A stretch of 15,589 nt of DNA from JBHIDJ01 sp046760105 (GCA_046760105.1 JBHIDJ010000072.1:1-15589); one strand, 5' to 3'. Shown: positions 6,958 to 14,439, counted from the stretch's first letter. The notes: generated by a model from the sequence alone, not told the origin. Made by a program: numbers and translations.

Positions 6958-7740
6958 CTACCGCCGTGCGTGTTTGAATAACGCGAAAAAGTTATTAGTT
7001 GTTTGTTCAGCCAACTCGTGCAGCGGCAACTGCCGCAGCTCCGCCAACCGCTCCGCGACGTATCGGACAAATGCGGGTTCATTCGTTTTGCCTCGATAGG
7101 GTACCGGCGCCAGGTAAGGCGAATCGGTTTCCACAAGCAACCGGTCTGCTGGAACTTGTTTAGCGACCTGTCGCAGTGCGTCCGCATTCTTGAAGGTTAC
7201 GATCCCGGAAAAGGAGATATAGAAGTCCATTTTGAGAGCGCTCTTCGCGACCTCCCAGCTTCCCGTGAAACAATGCATTACGCCGCCGATCTCGTCGGCA
7301 CGCTCTTCACGCATGATGCGCAGGGTATCGGCTGCAGCGTCGCGCATGTGGATGATCAGCGGCTTATCGGCTTCCCTGGCAGCGCGAATGTGACAACGGA
7401 AGCGATTGCGTTGCCACTCAAGATCGCCTTCGCAGCGGTAATAGTCAAGTCCGGTCTCGCCGATTGCCACTACGCGTGGATCACTCGTCATTGCCACGAG
7501 CTCATCGATGCTGGGGTCACCACCGTCCCGCTCATTTGGGTGCACACCGACTGAGGCAAATATGTGGTCGTAGCGGTGCGCTAACGCTTTGACCGCAGGA
7601 AAATCCGCCAAGTTTACCGCCACACATAACATGTGGCTGACGCCATTGTTTTGGGCGTGTTGAAGAATGGCTTCCAGGTTATCGTTAAGGGGCGGGAAGT
7701 CTATGTGACAGTGGGAGTCGACCAGGTTCAACGCCTTCAC
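6958..7740 (-). CDS. tatD: TatD-family metal-dependent deoxyribonuclease (YcfH-like)
   Basis: 260-aa TIM-barrel metal-dependent hydrolase of the TatD/YcfH family, which contains 3'-5' DNases. Metal ligands are all visible: His10 and His12 in VDSHCHID, Glu95 in GETGLDYYR, His131 in PLIIHMRD, His156 in VMHCFTG and Asp206 in VETDSPYLAP. The reading frame is open upstream to 7884, but that extension is low-quality Arg-rich sequence antiparallel in frame to pilZ coding. The real start is GTG at 7740, which shares GTGA with the pilZ stop, a 4-nt overlap typical of translational coupling; no separate Shine-Dalgarno is seen. In E. coli the family member ycfH also follows holB, so the position fits. 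The link to the rest of the cluster (DNA metabolism) is plausible but unproven; the exact physiological substrate is unknown. Confidence 0.93.
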   Translation of the reverse strand: MKALNLVDSHCHIDFPPLNDNLEAILQHAQNNGVSHMLCVAVNLADFPAVKALAHRYDHIFASVGVHPNERDGGDPSIDELVAMTSDPRVVAIGETGLDYYRCEGDLEWQRNRFRCHIRAAREADKPLIIHMRDAAADTLRIMREERADEIGGVMHCFTGSWEVAKSALKMDFYISFSGIVTFKNADALRQVAKQVPADRLLVETDSPYLAPVPYRGKTNEPAFVRYVAERLAELRQLPLHELAEQTTNNFFALFKHARR

Positions 7741-8114
7741 ATCGTGTGCGTCGGTCGATCGGAACTCAGCGCCCCGGCCAGTATCGTTTCTATCTTGGTG
7801 CGCGCCACACCGGCGTCTTTCTCGCTGAACTGGATACCGACGCCGGCGGTGCGACCCCCCTGCGCCCCGGCAGGTGTGATCCATACCACGTGGCCGGCTA
7901 CCGGGATTTTTTCTTTGCTGTCCAAGAGCGTTAATAGCATGAACACTTCATCCCCGAGCTTGTAACGTCGGTTGCTGGGCACAAACAGGCCACCTCCCCT
8001 GACGTAGGGCATGTATGCTGCGTAGAGGGCATTCTTATCCTTGATCGTAAGCGAAAGCACGCCCGGACGTGCCAGCGGCACAGGTTTGATGGGTTTTTTT
8101 GGGACGTTTGCCAT
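7737..8114 (-). CDS. pilZ: Type IV pilus assembly protein PilZ
   Basis: 125-aa PilZ-domain protein closely resembling the founding Pseudomonas/Xanthomonas PilZ, needed for type IV pilus biogenesis through contact with the PilB ATPase and FimX. Recognisable stretches are RPGVLSLTIKDKNALYAAYM, RGGGLFVPSN, KLGDEVFMLL, KIPVAGHVVWITP, GVGIQFS and the C-terminal LAGALSSDRPTHTM. The c-di-GMP signature RxxxR near the N-terminus and the D/NxSxxG motif are both absent, as known for this orthologue group, so it probably does not bind c-di-GMP itself. The gene lies 36 nt after holB and overlaps tatD by 4 nt; holB-pilZ-tatD is the same order as in Pseudomonas. ATG at 8114 has only a poor ribosome site. 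No other pilus gene is in the window, so presence of type IV pili in this organism is an inference. Confidence 0.94.
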   Translation of the reverse strand: MANVPKKPIKPVPLARPGVLSLTIKDKNALYAAYMPYVRGGGLFVPSNRRYKLGDEVFMLLTLLDSKEKIPVAGHVVWITPAGAQGGRTAGVGIQFSEKDAGVARTKIETILAGALSSDRPTHTM

Positions 8115-8150
8115 ATGGCGAGGATGCGGTGTTTCAGCGCGATCCTAGTT

Positions 8151-9152
8151 TTATTCTCGCGTCAATCTAGTCCAGCCTATCAAAATATCTTCCAAAAGCA
8201 ACAAATCGTCCACCGGGGTCGTAAGCAGATCACGTGTCTCGGCAAGCGTATCGGCAAACCAGTAGAGCCGTTGCAAGTTTAGCCTTTCTGACATTGTGTG
8301 CAAATCGGATGCCAAGTCCGCGTTAGTAACCCCGATAGATTCGCCACTGGCCATGGCAAGCTTAACCAGGTCCGCGATCAAACCCTGCAACCAGCCAAGA
8401 CACGGCACGGTGCCGATGCGGTGCCAGCGGGCCGCGCAGGAAACCGGATCGGCCTCCTGGCCGCTGAGTGCGCATATATCGGCGAAGAGCTCGTGACGAT
8501 GGCGCAGGAAATCAGCCTCTGCCAACTCGAGCGCCCGTAACGGCGCCCCACCCGCCAGCTCAAGCAACAACCCCACGCCCGGGCAGTCGGGGGACTGTGC
8601 CTCAAGCCACGCTATCGCGTCCTGGTGCGAGGGCGGCTTGAAATCGACTCGCTGACAGCGGCTGCGCACCGTAGCAGGAAGCTTCGCAGGCTCACTGCTG
8701 ATCAATATAAGCACATTACCTAGTGGCGGTTCCTCTAACACTTTCAGCAGGCTGTTGGCGGCGTTGAGGTTCATAGCGTCTGCGGGCCTGATAATGACAA
8801 CCTTACGATCCGCCGTATGAGGGCGGGTCGTGGCGAAGGCCACCAACGCACGTACCTGATCCACTGTTATCGCCCTACCCTCCTCGGCTGGCTCGATCGG
8901 CGCGAAGTCCGGGTGCGTACCTGCGGCGTACAACCGGCAGCTCTTACAAAGCCCACATGCTTTCAGCCCCTGCCCCGACCGGGCACATAGCAGCGCCCGT
9001 GCCAGGCGCTTGGCAAACGCGTACTTGCCAAGACCCGGCTGACCACGCAACAAAAGCGCGTGACTAAGCCGCATAGGATCGCGTGTGAGCGCCGCCCACT
9101 GGGTGCAGTGCCATGGATATGGACCTTCGCTATCAGCTTTGTCCAGTGCCAT
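8151..9152 (-). CDS. holB: DNA polymerase III delta' subunit
   Basis: 333-aa clamp-loader subunit (E. coli HolB is 334 aa), part of the AAA+ complex that loads the beta sliding clamp. Domain I shows a Walker-A-like GQPGLGK (37-43), a zinc module with CGLCKSC (66-72) plus Cys56, AADAMN-type helix text DAMNLNAANSLLKVLEEPP (125-143), and the SRC motif (164-166) that supplies an arginine finger to the neighbouring subunit. The C-terminal half is the less conserved helical collar domain. The start ATG at 9152 lies inside tmk (20-nt overlap) and has AGAGG 6 nt upstream (9159-9163), a convincing internal ribosome site. Tmk-holB adjacency is classical in gammaproteobacteria and couples dTTP supply with the replication machinery in one transcript. 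Confidence 0.95.
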   Translation of the reverse strand: MALDKADSEGPYPWHCTQWAALTRDPMRLSHALLLRGQPGLGKYAFAKRLARALLCARSGQGLKACGLCKSCRLYAAGTHPDFAPIEPAEEGRAITVDQVRALVAFATTRPHTADRKVVIIRPADAMNLNAANSLLKVLEEPPLGNVLILISSEPAKLPATVRSRCQRVDFKPPSHQDAIAWLEAQSPDCPGVGLLLELAGGAPLRALELAEADFLRHRHELFADICALSGQEADPVSCAARWHRIGTVPCLGWLQGLIADLVKLAMASGESIGVTNADLASDLHTMSERLNLQRLYWFADTLAETRDLLTTPVDDLLLLEDILIGWTRLTRE

Positions 9153-9771
9153 CGAGGACCTCTTCTATGATCGCGCGAATCTGCTCTTTCACCTGGTCTG
9201 GGCCGGCGCTGGCATCGATCACGTGTATTCGTTTCGGCTCACGGGCCGCGGCAGCCAAATAAGCCTGTCTGATCTTTTCGAAAAAGTGCTCGCCTTCCTG
9301 CTCGAAGCGGTCGGGCCGACTACGGCCGCCGGCCCGTCGCAGTCCTAAATCAGGCGCAACATCGAACAACAGCGTAAGGTGCGGACGGAGATCCCCCTGA
9401 ACCCAATTCTCAAGAACAGCTATGCGTTCGCGCGCGACACCGCGTCCTGCTCCCTGATAGGCATATGTTGCATCGGTGAAGCGATCACACACCACGGCCT
9501 TGCCCTGCGCCAACGCTGGTCGAACCACCTTACGCAGGTGGTCGGCGCGGGCCGCGAACATCAATAGCGTTTCAGCATCAGCAGGAATATCTAGCTTGGG
9601 AACGTCTAACAATAAGCTGCGGATGTGCTCGCCAAGCTTTGTGCCACCGGGCTCACGGGTTACGACCACCTCTTTCCCGGCTTTGACCAGGAGCTCGCTC
9701 GTATACTGGGTATTGCTGCTCTTACCCGCTCCTTCGATACCCTCGAGCGTAAGAAAGAAACCGTGACTCAT
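9133..9771 (-). CDS. tmk: Thymidylate kinase
   Basis: 212-aa dTMP kinase (ATP + dTMP to ADP + dTDP), essential for dTTP synthesis. The P-loop is EGIEGAGKS (10-18), followed by VTREPGGTKLGE (37-48) for the dTMP phosphate. DRFTDATYAYQGAGRG (96-111) holds the DR(Y/F) motif, and the LID segment RRAGGRSRPDRFEQE lies at about 145-159. The P-loop lacks an arginine while the LID is arginine-rich, the arrangement of the E. coli-type enzyme. The start is 5 nt after the mltG stop but the upstream Shine-Dalgarno is poor, so translation is probably coupled to mltG. The 3' end overlaps holB by 20 nt. Confidence 0.96.
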   Translation of the reverse strand: MSHGFFLTLEGIEGAGKSSNTQYTSELLVKAGKEVVVTREPGGTKLGEHIRSLLLDVPKLDIPADAETLLMFAARADHLRKVVRPALAQGKAVVCDRFTDATYAYQGAGRGVARERIAVLENWVQGDLRPHLTLLFDVAPDLGLRRAGGRSRPDRFEQEGEHFFEKIRQAYLAAAAREPKRIHVIDASAGPDQVKEQIRAIIEEVLDGTGQS

Positions 9772-9776
9772 GCGAT

Positions 9777-10835
9777 TTAATTCAAACTTTGATCGCTTGC
9801 TGCGCCTTGTCTCACTTCAGCTTGATGCGAAGAGAACTTTTTGCGTTTTCCACGCAACTGATACTTGATGACCGCCTCGTTATGTTCGTGCAAGGTTTCC
9901 GAAAAATGGTGCCTGCCGTCACCGCGAGACACGAAGTAGAGCGCCTTGGTGGGTGCTGGATGCATGACTGCATGCAGGGCATCAGCACCCGGCATCGCGA
10001 TCGGAGTTGGTGGCAGCCCACCACGGGTGTAAGTGCTGTATGGGTTGTCACGCATCAGATCCTTGCGTCGCAAGTTACCATCGAATGATGTGCCCATCCC
10101 ATATATTACGGTCGGATCCGATTGCAATCGCATACCGCGCCGTAGCCGATTAACAAACACGCCCGCAATCAATTGACGTTCGCCCGCGCGCCCGGTTTCC
10201 TTTTCCACAATGGACGCCAGCGTCAACCCTTCATAGGGATCATCGAAAGGAAGATCGGGCATGCGTCCGTCCCACTCCAACTGCAGACGCGCCTGCATTT
10301 GCTTGAACGCGCGCTGCAGAAGATCAATATCGGTCGTTCCGGCGGAGTAGTAATAAGTGTCCGGAAAGAACTGCCCCTCGGGGTGACGTCCTGGATAGCC
10401 AAGTTGTGTCATGATCTCCTCGTGGCCCAAACCTTCGAGAGTCTTTGTTAGTTTTGGCGCCAAGCTTAGGGCGTACAAAACCTGATCAAACGTCCAGCCC
10501 TCGATCAACGCCAATGGATACTCCACTACCCGCCCACTGACAACCTGGTCAAGCAGCGTGCGCTGCGTCGCGGCTCGTTCGAACCGATACTCGCCGGTCT
10601 TTAAATTGCGCGCCTCACCCTTAAGGTAGGCGAGCAGCACGAGCGAATACCTGTCCGGCAGTACCTGGTTGGCGTACAGCTCACGCGCAAACGCGTGCAT
10701 AGAGGTTCCTGGTTTGACAATATAGGTCTCCGCGCTCACGTTTAGCTGGTGGTTCCAAGCCCATGCCAAATAGGCGCCCACGCCGATCAGCGCCGCCACA
10801 GCGATAACGACGATAGAGCTAATCAGTTTCGCCAA
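9777..10835 (-). CDS. mltG: Endolytic peptidoglycan transglycosylase (YceG family)
   Basis: 352-aa membrane-anchored lytic transglycosylase that cuts nascent glycan strands and sets their length. An uncharged segment at about 6-26 is a single N-terminal transmembrane helix, placing the enzyme in the periplasm. A LysM-like segment (IVKPGTSMHAFARELY, 39-54) precedes the catalytic domain. The catalytic glutamate is expected at Glu211 in LASIVEKETGRAGER; the following VFVNRLRRGMRLQSDPTVIYGMG and NPYSTY(T)RGGLPPTPI are hallmark motifs. The C-terminal tail is basic and polar. The only start compatible with the membrane helix is TTG at 10835, since a stop codon (TAA) lies in frame just upstream and the next ATG is residue 46. 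AAGGA at 10846-10850 supports it, and the start overlaps pabC by 17 nt. pabC-mltG-tmk-holB is the conserved gammaproteobacterial order. Confidence 0.95.
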   Translation of the reverse strand: MAKLISSIVVIAVAALIGVGAYLAWAWNHQLNVSAETYIVKPGTSMHAFARELYANQVLPDRYSLVLLAYLKGEARNLKTGEYRFERAATQRTLLDQVVSGRVVEYPLALIEGWTFDQVLYALSLAPKLTKTLEGLGHEEIMTQLGYPGRHPEGQFFPDTYYYSAGTTDIDLLQRAFKQMQARLQLEWDGRMPDLPFDDPYEGLTLASIVEKETGRAGERQLIAGVFVNRLRRGMRLQSDPTVIYGMGTSFDGNLRRKDLMRDNPYSTYTRGGLPPTPIAMPGADALHAVMHPAPTKALYFVSRGDGRHHFSETLHEHNEAVIKYQLRGKRKKFSSHQAEVRQGAASDQSLN

Positions 10836-11661
10836 AACAGTGAGATCCTTTTATTTCCCTTTGTAGGCATCGCGTGATCTCGCCGACGCTGTAACCCTTG
10901 GACTCCGCCTGCCTGACCGGCCAAATACCGATTAGGCTATTCGTCAGAAAGATCTCATCCGCGTTGCCGAGCGCCTCGCGCGCTACTCGGGTTACACGGC
11001 ATGGTAACGACAGTGCATTCGCGTGATCCATCACTGTCTCGCGCATAACGCCCGCTACACCCGACTCTGACAGGTCAGGCGTCAACAGCGTTCCCTGTGA
11101 GACCAAGAAGACATTACTCATTGTACCTTCAACGATGCGATTGTCTTCGTCAAGCATGAGGCCCTCGTCGAACTCGTCTTGCCACTCGGATCTGGCCAGA
11201 ACCTGCTCCAAGCGGTTGAGGTGCTTGATGCCGGCCAGCTGCGGATTTCGCGACATCCGCGTGCGACATATCCGCACATTCACACCGGTAACCGCATTTT
11301 TCGGGGGATAATCTGGCCATTCCGCAAGGCTCATGACGCGAGTTGGGGTAACGTTTCTCGGCGAACGATAACCGCGTCCGGATTCACCCCGTGTTATCAC
11401 GATCTTGAGTACGGCGCGACTGACGCCGGTACATAAGCGATCTACCTCCTCGCGCAACCGGTAGTCATCGGTAGCGACGTTTATTTGCAAGCGCGCGCAC
11501 CCGTGATGCAGGCGCGCCACATGTCTGGCCCAGAGCAGCGGCTTGCTGTGATGCACGGCGATCGTCTCAAATACACCATCACCGTATTGAAACCCCCGGT
11601 CCCGAATCGAGAGGCGATCACCGGCCTCGCCGTTGACCAAAACGCCGGGGATGGGCGTCAT
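10819..11661 (-). CDS. pabC: Aminodeoxychorismate lyase
   Basis: 280-aa class-IV (branched-chain aminotransferase fold) PLP enzyme that converts 4-amino-4-deoxychorismate to 4-aminobenzoate and pyruvate for folate synthesis. Visible marks are DRGFQYGDGVFETI near the N-terminus, the PLP lysine in AGIKHLNRLEQVLAR (about residue 145), EGLMLDEDNRIVEGTMSNVF with the phosphate-binding region, and TNSLIGIWPV near the C-terminus. Length fits E. coli PabC (269 aa). Its ATG shares ATGA with the pabB stop. Position immediately after a PabB homologue and before mltG favours PabC over the related D-amino-acid or branched-chain aminotransferases, which the fold alone could not exclude. Confidence 0.93.
   Translation of the reverse strand: MTPIPGVLVNGEAGDRLSIRDRGFQYGDGVFETIAVHHSKPLLWARHVARLHHGCARLQINVATDDYRLREEVDRLCTGVSRAVLKIVITRGESGRGYRSPRNVTPTRVMSLAEWPDYPPKNAVTGVNVRICRTRMSRNPQLAGIKHLNRLEQVLARSEWQDEFDEGLMLDEDNRIVEGTMSNVFLVSQGTLLTPDLSESGVAGVMRETVMDHANALSLPCRVTRVAREALGNADEIFLTNSLIGIWPVRQAESKGYSVGEITRCLQREIKGSHCFGETD
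10846..10850 (-). promoter_or_regulatory. Ribosome binding site for the TTG start of mltG
   Basis: AAGGA on the minus strand, 10 nt before the TTG at 10835 and inside the 3' end of pabC. It is the only nearby purine-rich site for mltG. Confidence 0.5.
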
Positions 11662-13079
11662 CCGTAACCCAGGGCGGCCAGCATCCCCTTCGCCTTAGCG
11701 CGCGTTTCATGCAACTCCCTGCGCGGCTTCGAATCGGCGACGATGCCGGCACCAGCCCGCAGCCGCACGTGGTGAGCTTGCAAAACCATGGTCCGAATCA
11801 GAATGTTCAGATCCATGCTGCCGTCACGGTTAATATAGCCCATCGATCCGGTATAGGGCCCGCGCGCGGTTCCTTCGAGCTCGGCAATAATCTCCATGCA
11901 GCGGACCTTGGGACAGCCGGTAATGGTCCCGCCTGGAAATACCGCCCGGATCACCTGCGCGGGCGTAACCTCCTCGCGCAGCGTCCCGCTCACTTCGGAG
12001 ACAATATGATGGACATGGCGGTAGGATTCCAACACCATCAATTCGTTGACCTCTACCGTACCGACACGGCACACGCGACCGAGATCATTTCGTTCTAAAT
12101 CGATCAACATGACATGCTCGGCGCGTTCTTTCGGATGCCGCAATAGCTCCTGCGACCAACGTTCATCCTGTTGACGATCGTCGCTGCGGGGATAGGTGCC
12201 AGCGATGGGGCGCGTGCGTATAAGGTCCCCGGTGACGTTGACCAGGCGTTCGGGGGAGGAACTGATTACCGCCGTATTCTCGTCCAGCGTCATCAGTCCA
12301 GCAAACGGCGCCGGGTTGGTCCGCCGCAAGCGGTCGTAGAGTGCCGCAGCGGCTACCGGCTTGCTGAGTGTGGCCTCCCAGCTGCGCGAAAGATTCACCT
12401 GGAATACGTCACCGGCGCGAATGTAGTCCAGCGTCCGCTCAACGCCGTTCAAGAAGATCGAGGGCGCATCCTCGTGGAGCTGAACGACTTCGACAGCCGC
12501 TTCGGTACGGGTCGCTTGACGGCGCACATCGCACTGCATTTCGCCTATCAGCGCATCGGCTCGGTTCGACTCACATAGCAAGTGGGTCAGGCCCGTGACG
12601 TGATCACGAATGATCGCCGCCGGTATGCGCGTAATACTCGCCAAAGGAAGATCCGGGACAACGGGAATATGCTTCAACTTCGACTCAATCTGTGCCGCCA
12701 GTTCATAACCGAAATAGACAAACCAGCCTCCTGTAAAGGGGAGATTTATTCCCTGCATCGTCGGCATGTTGCGTACACACGCAGCCGCGCTCGCATGTTC
12801 GCTCCATAGGTGTTCAAAGGCCGCGAGGAAATCGCCCACGCCCGCCAACCGTCCGTCGCGCACAATGCGAGAACCCGCCAACAGTGAGAGCGTATGCTCG
12901 GGAAAGGCGAACAGAATATCGTAGCGCGCCTGCGGCGTACCGTGGGCGACACTCTCTAGCAGGTGGGGATAACGCTGCGGGTGTGTCTGCTGGAGTTTAA
13001 GCAGATCAGGAAAAACATTCAGGGTGTAACACACATACTCTTGCGATGCGGTTATATCCTGGAGTTTTGGAATACTCAC
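11658..13079 (-). CDS. pabB: Aminodeoxychorismate synthase component I
   Basis: 473-aa chorismate-binding enzyme that, with a glutaminase partner (PabA) not present here, aminates chorismate to 4-amino-4-deoxychorismate. The N-terminal domain has the PabB-like LLES...ARYDILFAFP. The catalytic domain shows GDVFQVNLSR, ISSSPERL, RPIAGTYPR, IDLERNDLGRV, ESYRHVHHIVS, FPGGTITGCPKVRCMEII, GPYTGSMGYI and a final AGAGIVADSKPRRELHET. The residue that is lysine in E. coli PabB (PIKGT) is alanine here (PIAGT), as in anthranilate synthase TrpE, so a TrpE-like activity must be considered. The N-terminal signature and direct coupling to pabC support PabB. Start: GTG at 13079 shares GTGA with the fabF stop and has AAGG 4 nt upstream; the frame also allows GTG at 13091 (477 aa), without a ribosome site. 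Standard gammaproteobacterial versions of this cluster lack pabB. Confidence 0.9.
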   Translation of the reverse strand: MSIPKLQDITASQEYVCYTLNVFPDLLKLQQTHPQRYPHLLESVAHGTPQARYDILFAFPEHTLSLLAGSRIVRDGRLAGVGDFLAAFEHLWSEHASAAACVRNMPTMQGINLPFTGGWFVYFGYELAAQIESKLKHIPVVPDLPLASITRIPAAIIRDHVTGLTHLLCESNRADALIGEMQCDVRRQATRTEAAVEVVQLHEDAPSIFLNGVERTLDYIRAGDVFQVNLSRSWEATLSKPVAAAALYDRLRRTNPAPFAGLMTLDENTAVISSSPERLVNVTGDLIRTRPIAGTYPRSDDRQQDERWSQELLRHPKERAEHVMLIDLERNDLGRVCRVGTVEVNELMVLESYRHVHHIVSEVSGTLREEVTPAQVIRAVFPGGTITGCPKVRCMEIIAELEGTARGPYTGSMGYINRDGSMDLNILIRTMVLQAHHVRLRAGAGIVADSKPRRELHETRAKAKGMLAALGYG

Positions 13080-14317
13080 GGCGCCTTGCACAACACCACT
13101 GTGCCATTGGTTCCGCCGAACCCGAAGGAGTTGGACAGCGCGACCTTAACCGGCATCTCGCGGGCGCTACCAGGCACGTAATCGAGATCACAGTCGGTGT
13201 CAGGATTATCAAGGTTAATCGTCGGCGGTACCACCTGATGGTAGATCGCAAGCGCCGTATAGACCGCTTCAACACCACCGGCTGCTCCCAACAGATGGCC
13301 CGTCATGGACTTGGTAGAGCTTACCGCGAGCTTATACGCATGGTCGTGAAACGTTGTCTTGATGGCCACGGTTTCGACACGATCACCTGCCGGTGTGGAG
13401 GTGCCATGGGCATTGATGTAATCGATGTGCTCCGGGTTGATGCCGGCATTGCGCATCGCGTTTTGCATACAATGCACCGCGCCGTCGCCGCTTTCGGCCG
13501 GGCTCGTCATGTGGTGGGCGTCCCCGCTCAACCCGAAACCGGAAAGCTCGGCATAGATCTTCGCTCCGCGTTTGCGCGCGTGCTCCAACTCTTCTAGAAC
13601 AACCACACCCGCGCCTTCGCTCATTACGAACCCGTCGCGGTCGCGGTCCCATGGACGACTAGCCGCTTCTGGTTCGTCGTTGCGTGTGCTGAGCGCCTTG
13701 GCGTTACCGAAACCAGCCAGTGACGTCGGTGTTACCGCCGCCTCCGCCCCGCCGGCAATCATGACATCTGCATCACCGTATTCGATCAAACGGCCTGCAT
13801 CGCCGATCGCATGTGTGCCGGTGGAGCAGGCGGTAACCACGGCGAGGTTCGGACCCTTCAAACCAAACATGATGGAAACATCGCCTGCTAGCATATTGGC
13901 GATACTCATCGGGACATAGAAGGGTGATACCCGGCGCGGCCCCTTTTCCAGACAGAGCTTAGTCGTCGCTTCGATGGTGCCAACGCCGCCAATACCGGAT
14001 CCGAGATGCACGCCAATGCGCGTTGCGTTGCCCTCCGTGACCTCTAGCCCACAGTCCTCAATCGCCTCAACGCTCGCGGCGATGCCAAGCTGGATGAAGC
14101 GATCCATTCGGCGCGCCTCTTTCTCCGACATGTAACGGCTAGCTTCGAAGCCTGTGACTTCGCCGGCTATGCGAGATGGCCATCCAGTCGCGTCGAAATG
14201 GGTGACGGGACCGATGCCGCTCTGCCCGGCGCATAGTTTCCTCCAGTTTTCGTCAACACCGATGCCGAGTGGCGAGAGGATACCGAGCCCGGTGATAACC
14301 ACGCGCCGTCTGCTCAC
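13076..14317 (-). CDS. fabF: Beta-ketoacyl-ACP synthase II
   Basis: 413-aa condensing enzyme that elongates acyl-ACP with malonyl-ACP, including the palmitoleate to cis-vaccenate step in gammaproteobacteria. The catalytic triad is Cys164 in VVTACSTGTHAIG, His304 in NAHGTSTPAGD and His341 in KSMTGHLLGAAG, with Lys336 conserved; the terminal SFGFGGTNG loop is present. Length equals E. coli FabF (413). The start is GTG at 14317 with a good ribosome site, GAGGG, 7 nt upstream (14325-14329). The gene follows acpP across a 122-nt spacer with two hairpins, and its TGA overlaps the pabB GTG, so pabB translation is probably coupled to it. Confidence 0.97.
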   Translation of the reverse strand: MSRRRVVITGLGILSPLGIGVDENWRKLCAGQSGIGPVTHFDATGWPSRIAGEVTGFEASRYMSEKEARRMDRFIQLGIAASVEAIEDCGLEVTEGNATRIGVHLGSGIGGVGTIEATTKLCLEKGPRRVSPFYVPMSIANMLAGDVSIMFGLKGPNLAVVTACSTGTHAIGDAGRLIEYGDADVMIAGGAEAAVTPTSLAGFGNAKALSTRNDEPEAASRPWDRDRDGFVMSEGAGVVVLEELEHARKRGAKIYAELSGFGLSGDAHHMTSPAESGDGAVHCMQNAMRNAGINPEHIDYINAHGTSTPAGDRVETVAIKTTFHDHAYKLAVSSTKSMTGHLLGAAGGVEAVYTALAIYHQVVPPTINLDNPDTDCDLDYVPGSAREMPVKVALSNSFGFGGTNGTVVLCKAP

Positions 14318-14354
14318 TTATGGACCCTCATGCTGGATGTGCTAAACAGACGTC

Positions 14355-14376
14355 AGCTCGCACGCCACTGCGAGCT
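14355..14376 (-). promoter_or_regulatory. Second hairpin in the acpP-fabF spacer
   Basis: Perfect 8-bp stem AGCTCGCA (14355-14362) / TGCGAGCT (14369-14376) with a 6-nt loop, located between the larger hairpin and the fabF ribosome site. It has no U-tract. It may help protect the acpP 3' end or limit read-through. Confidence 0.5.
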
Positions 14377-14387
14377 CAGAATAGACC

Positions 14388-14424
14388 AAGGGGCCGCTCC
14401 CCGCATTCGGGGTAACGGCCCCTT
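14388..14424 (-). terminator. Strong GC hairpin after acpP (partial terminator or processing site)
   Basis: Perfect outer stem AAGGGGCCG (14388-14396) / CGGCCCCTT (14416-14424) and inner stem CCCCG (14399-14403) / CGGGG (14408-14412), with a tetraloop and a small internal loop. It begins 15 nt after the acpP stop. The minus-strand sequence after it is GGTCTATTCT, not a proper U-tract. It therefore probably attenuates transcription or stabilises acpP mRNA rather than ending it fully, consistent with the much higher demand for ACP than for FabF. Confidence 0.7.
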
Positions 14425-14439
14425 CCGGCAGAAATCTGA

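Noticed and set aside
6806..7099. Plus-strand frame of 97 codons starting in the tatD-pcm gap
   Set aside because: It begins with TTG, has no ribosome site, runs into the antisense of tatD, and its composition is low-information Ser/Arg-rich.
7003..7554. Open frame of 183 codons on the plus strand opposite tatD
   Set aside because: It is fully antisense to tatD, whose metal-binding motifs prove the minus strand; no family resemblance.
7741..7884. 48-residue N-terminal extension of TatD
   Set aside because: Arg/His-rich text without family resemblance, overlapping pilZ in another frame; the GTG at 7740 sharing GTGA with the pilZ stop is the natural start.
13080..13091. Longer PabB start at GTG 13091
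   Set aside because: No ribosome site upstream; the GTG at 13079 has AAGG and forms a GTGA junction with fabF. Not fully excluded.
13046..13597. Open frame of 183 codons on the plus strand opposite fabF/pabB
   Set aside because: It lies antisense to the well-conserved fabF and pabB coding; the protein has no recognisable motif and no ribosome site. It is a shadow of high-GC codon use.
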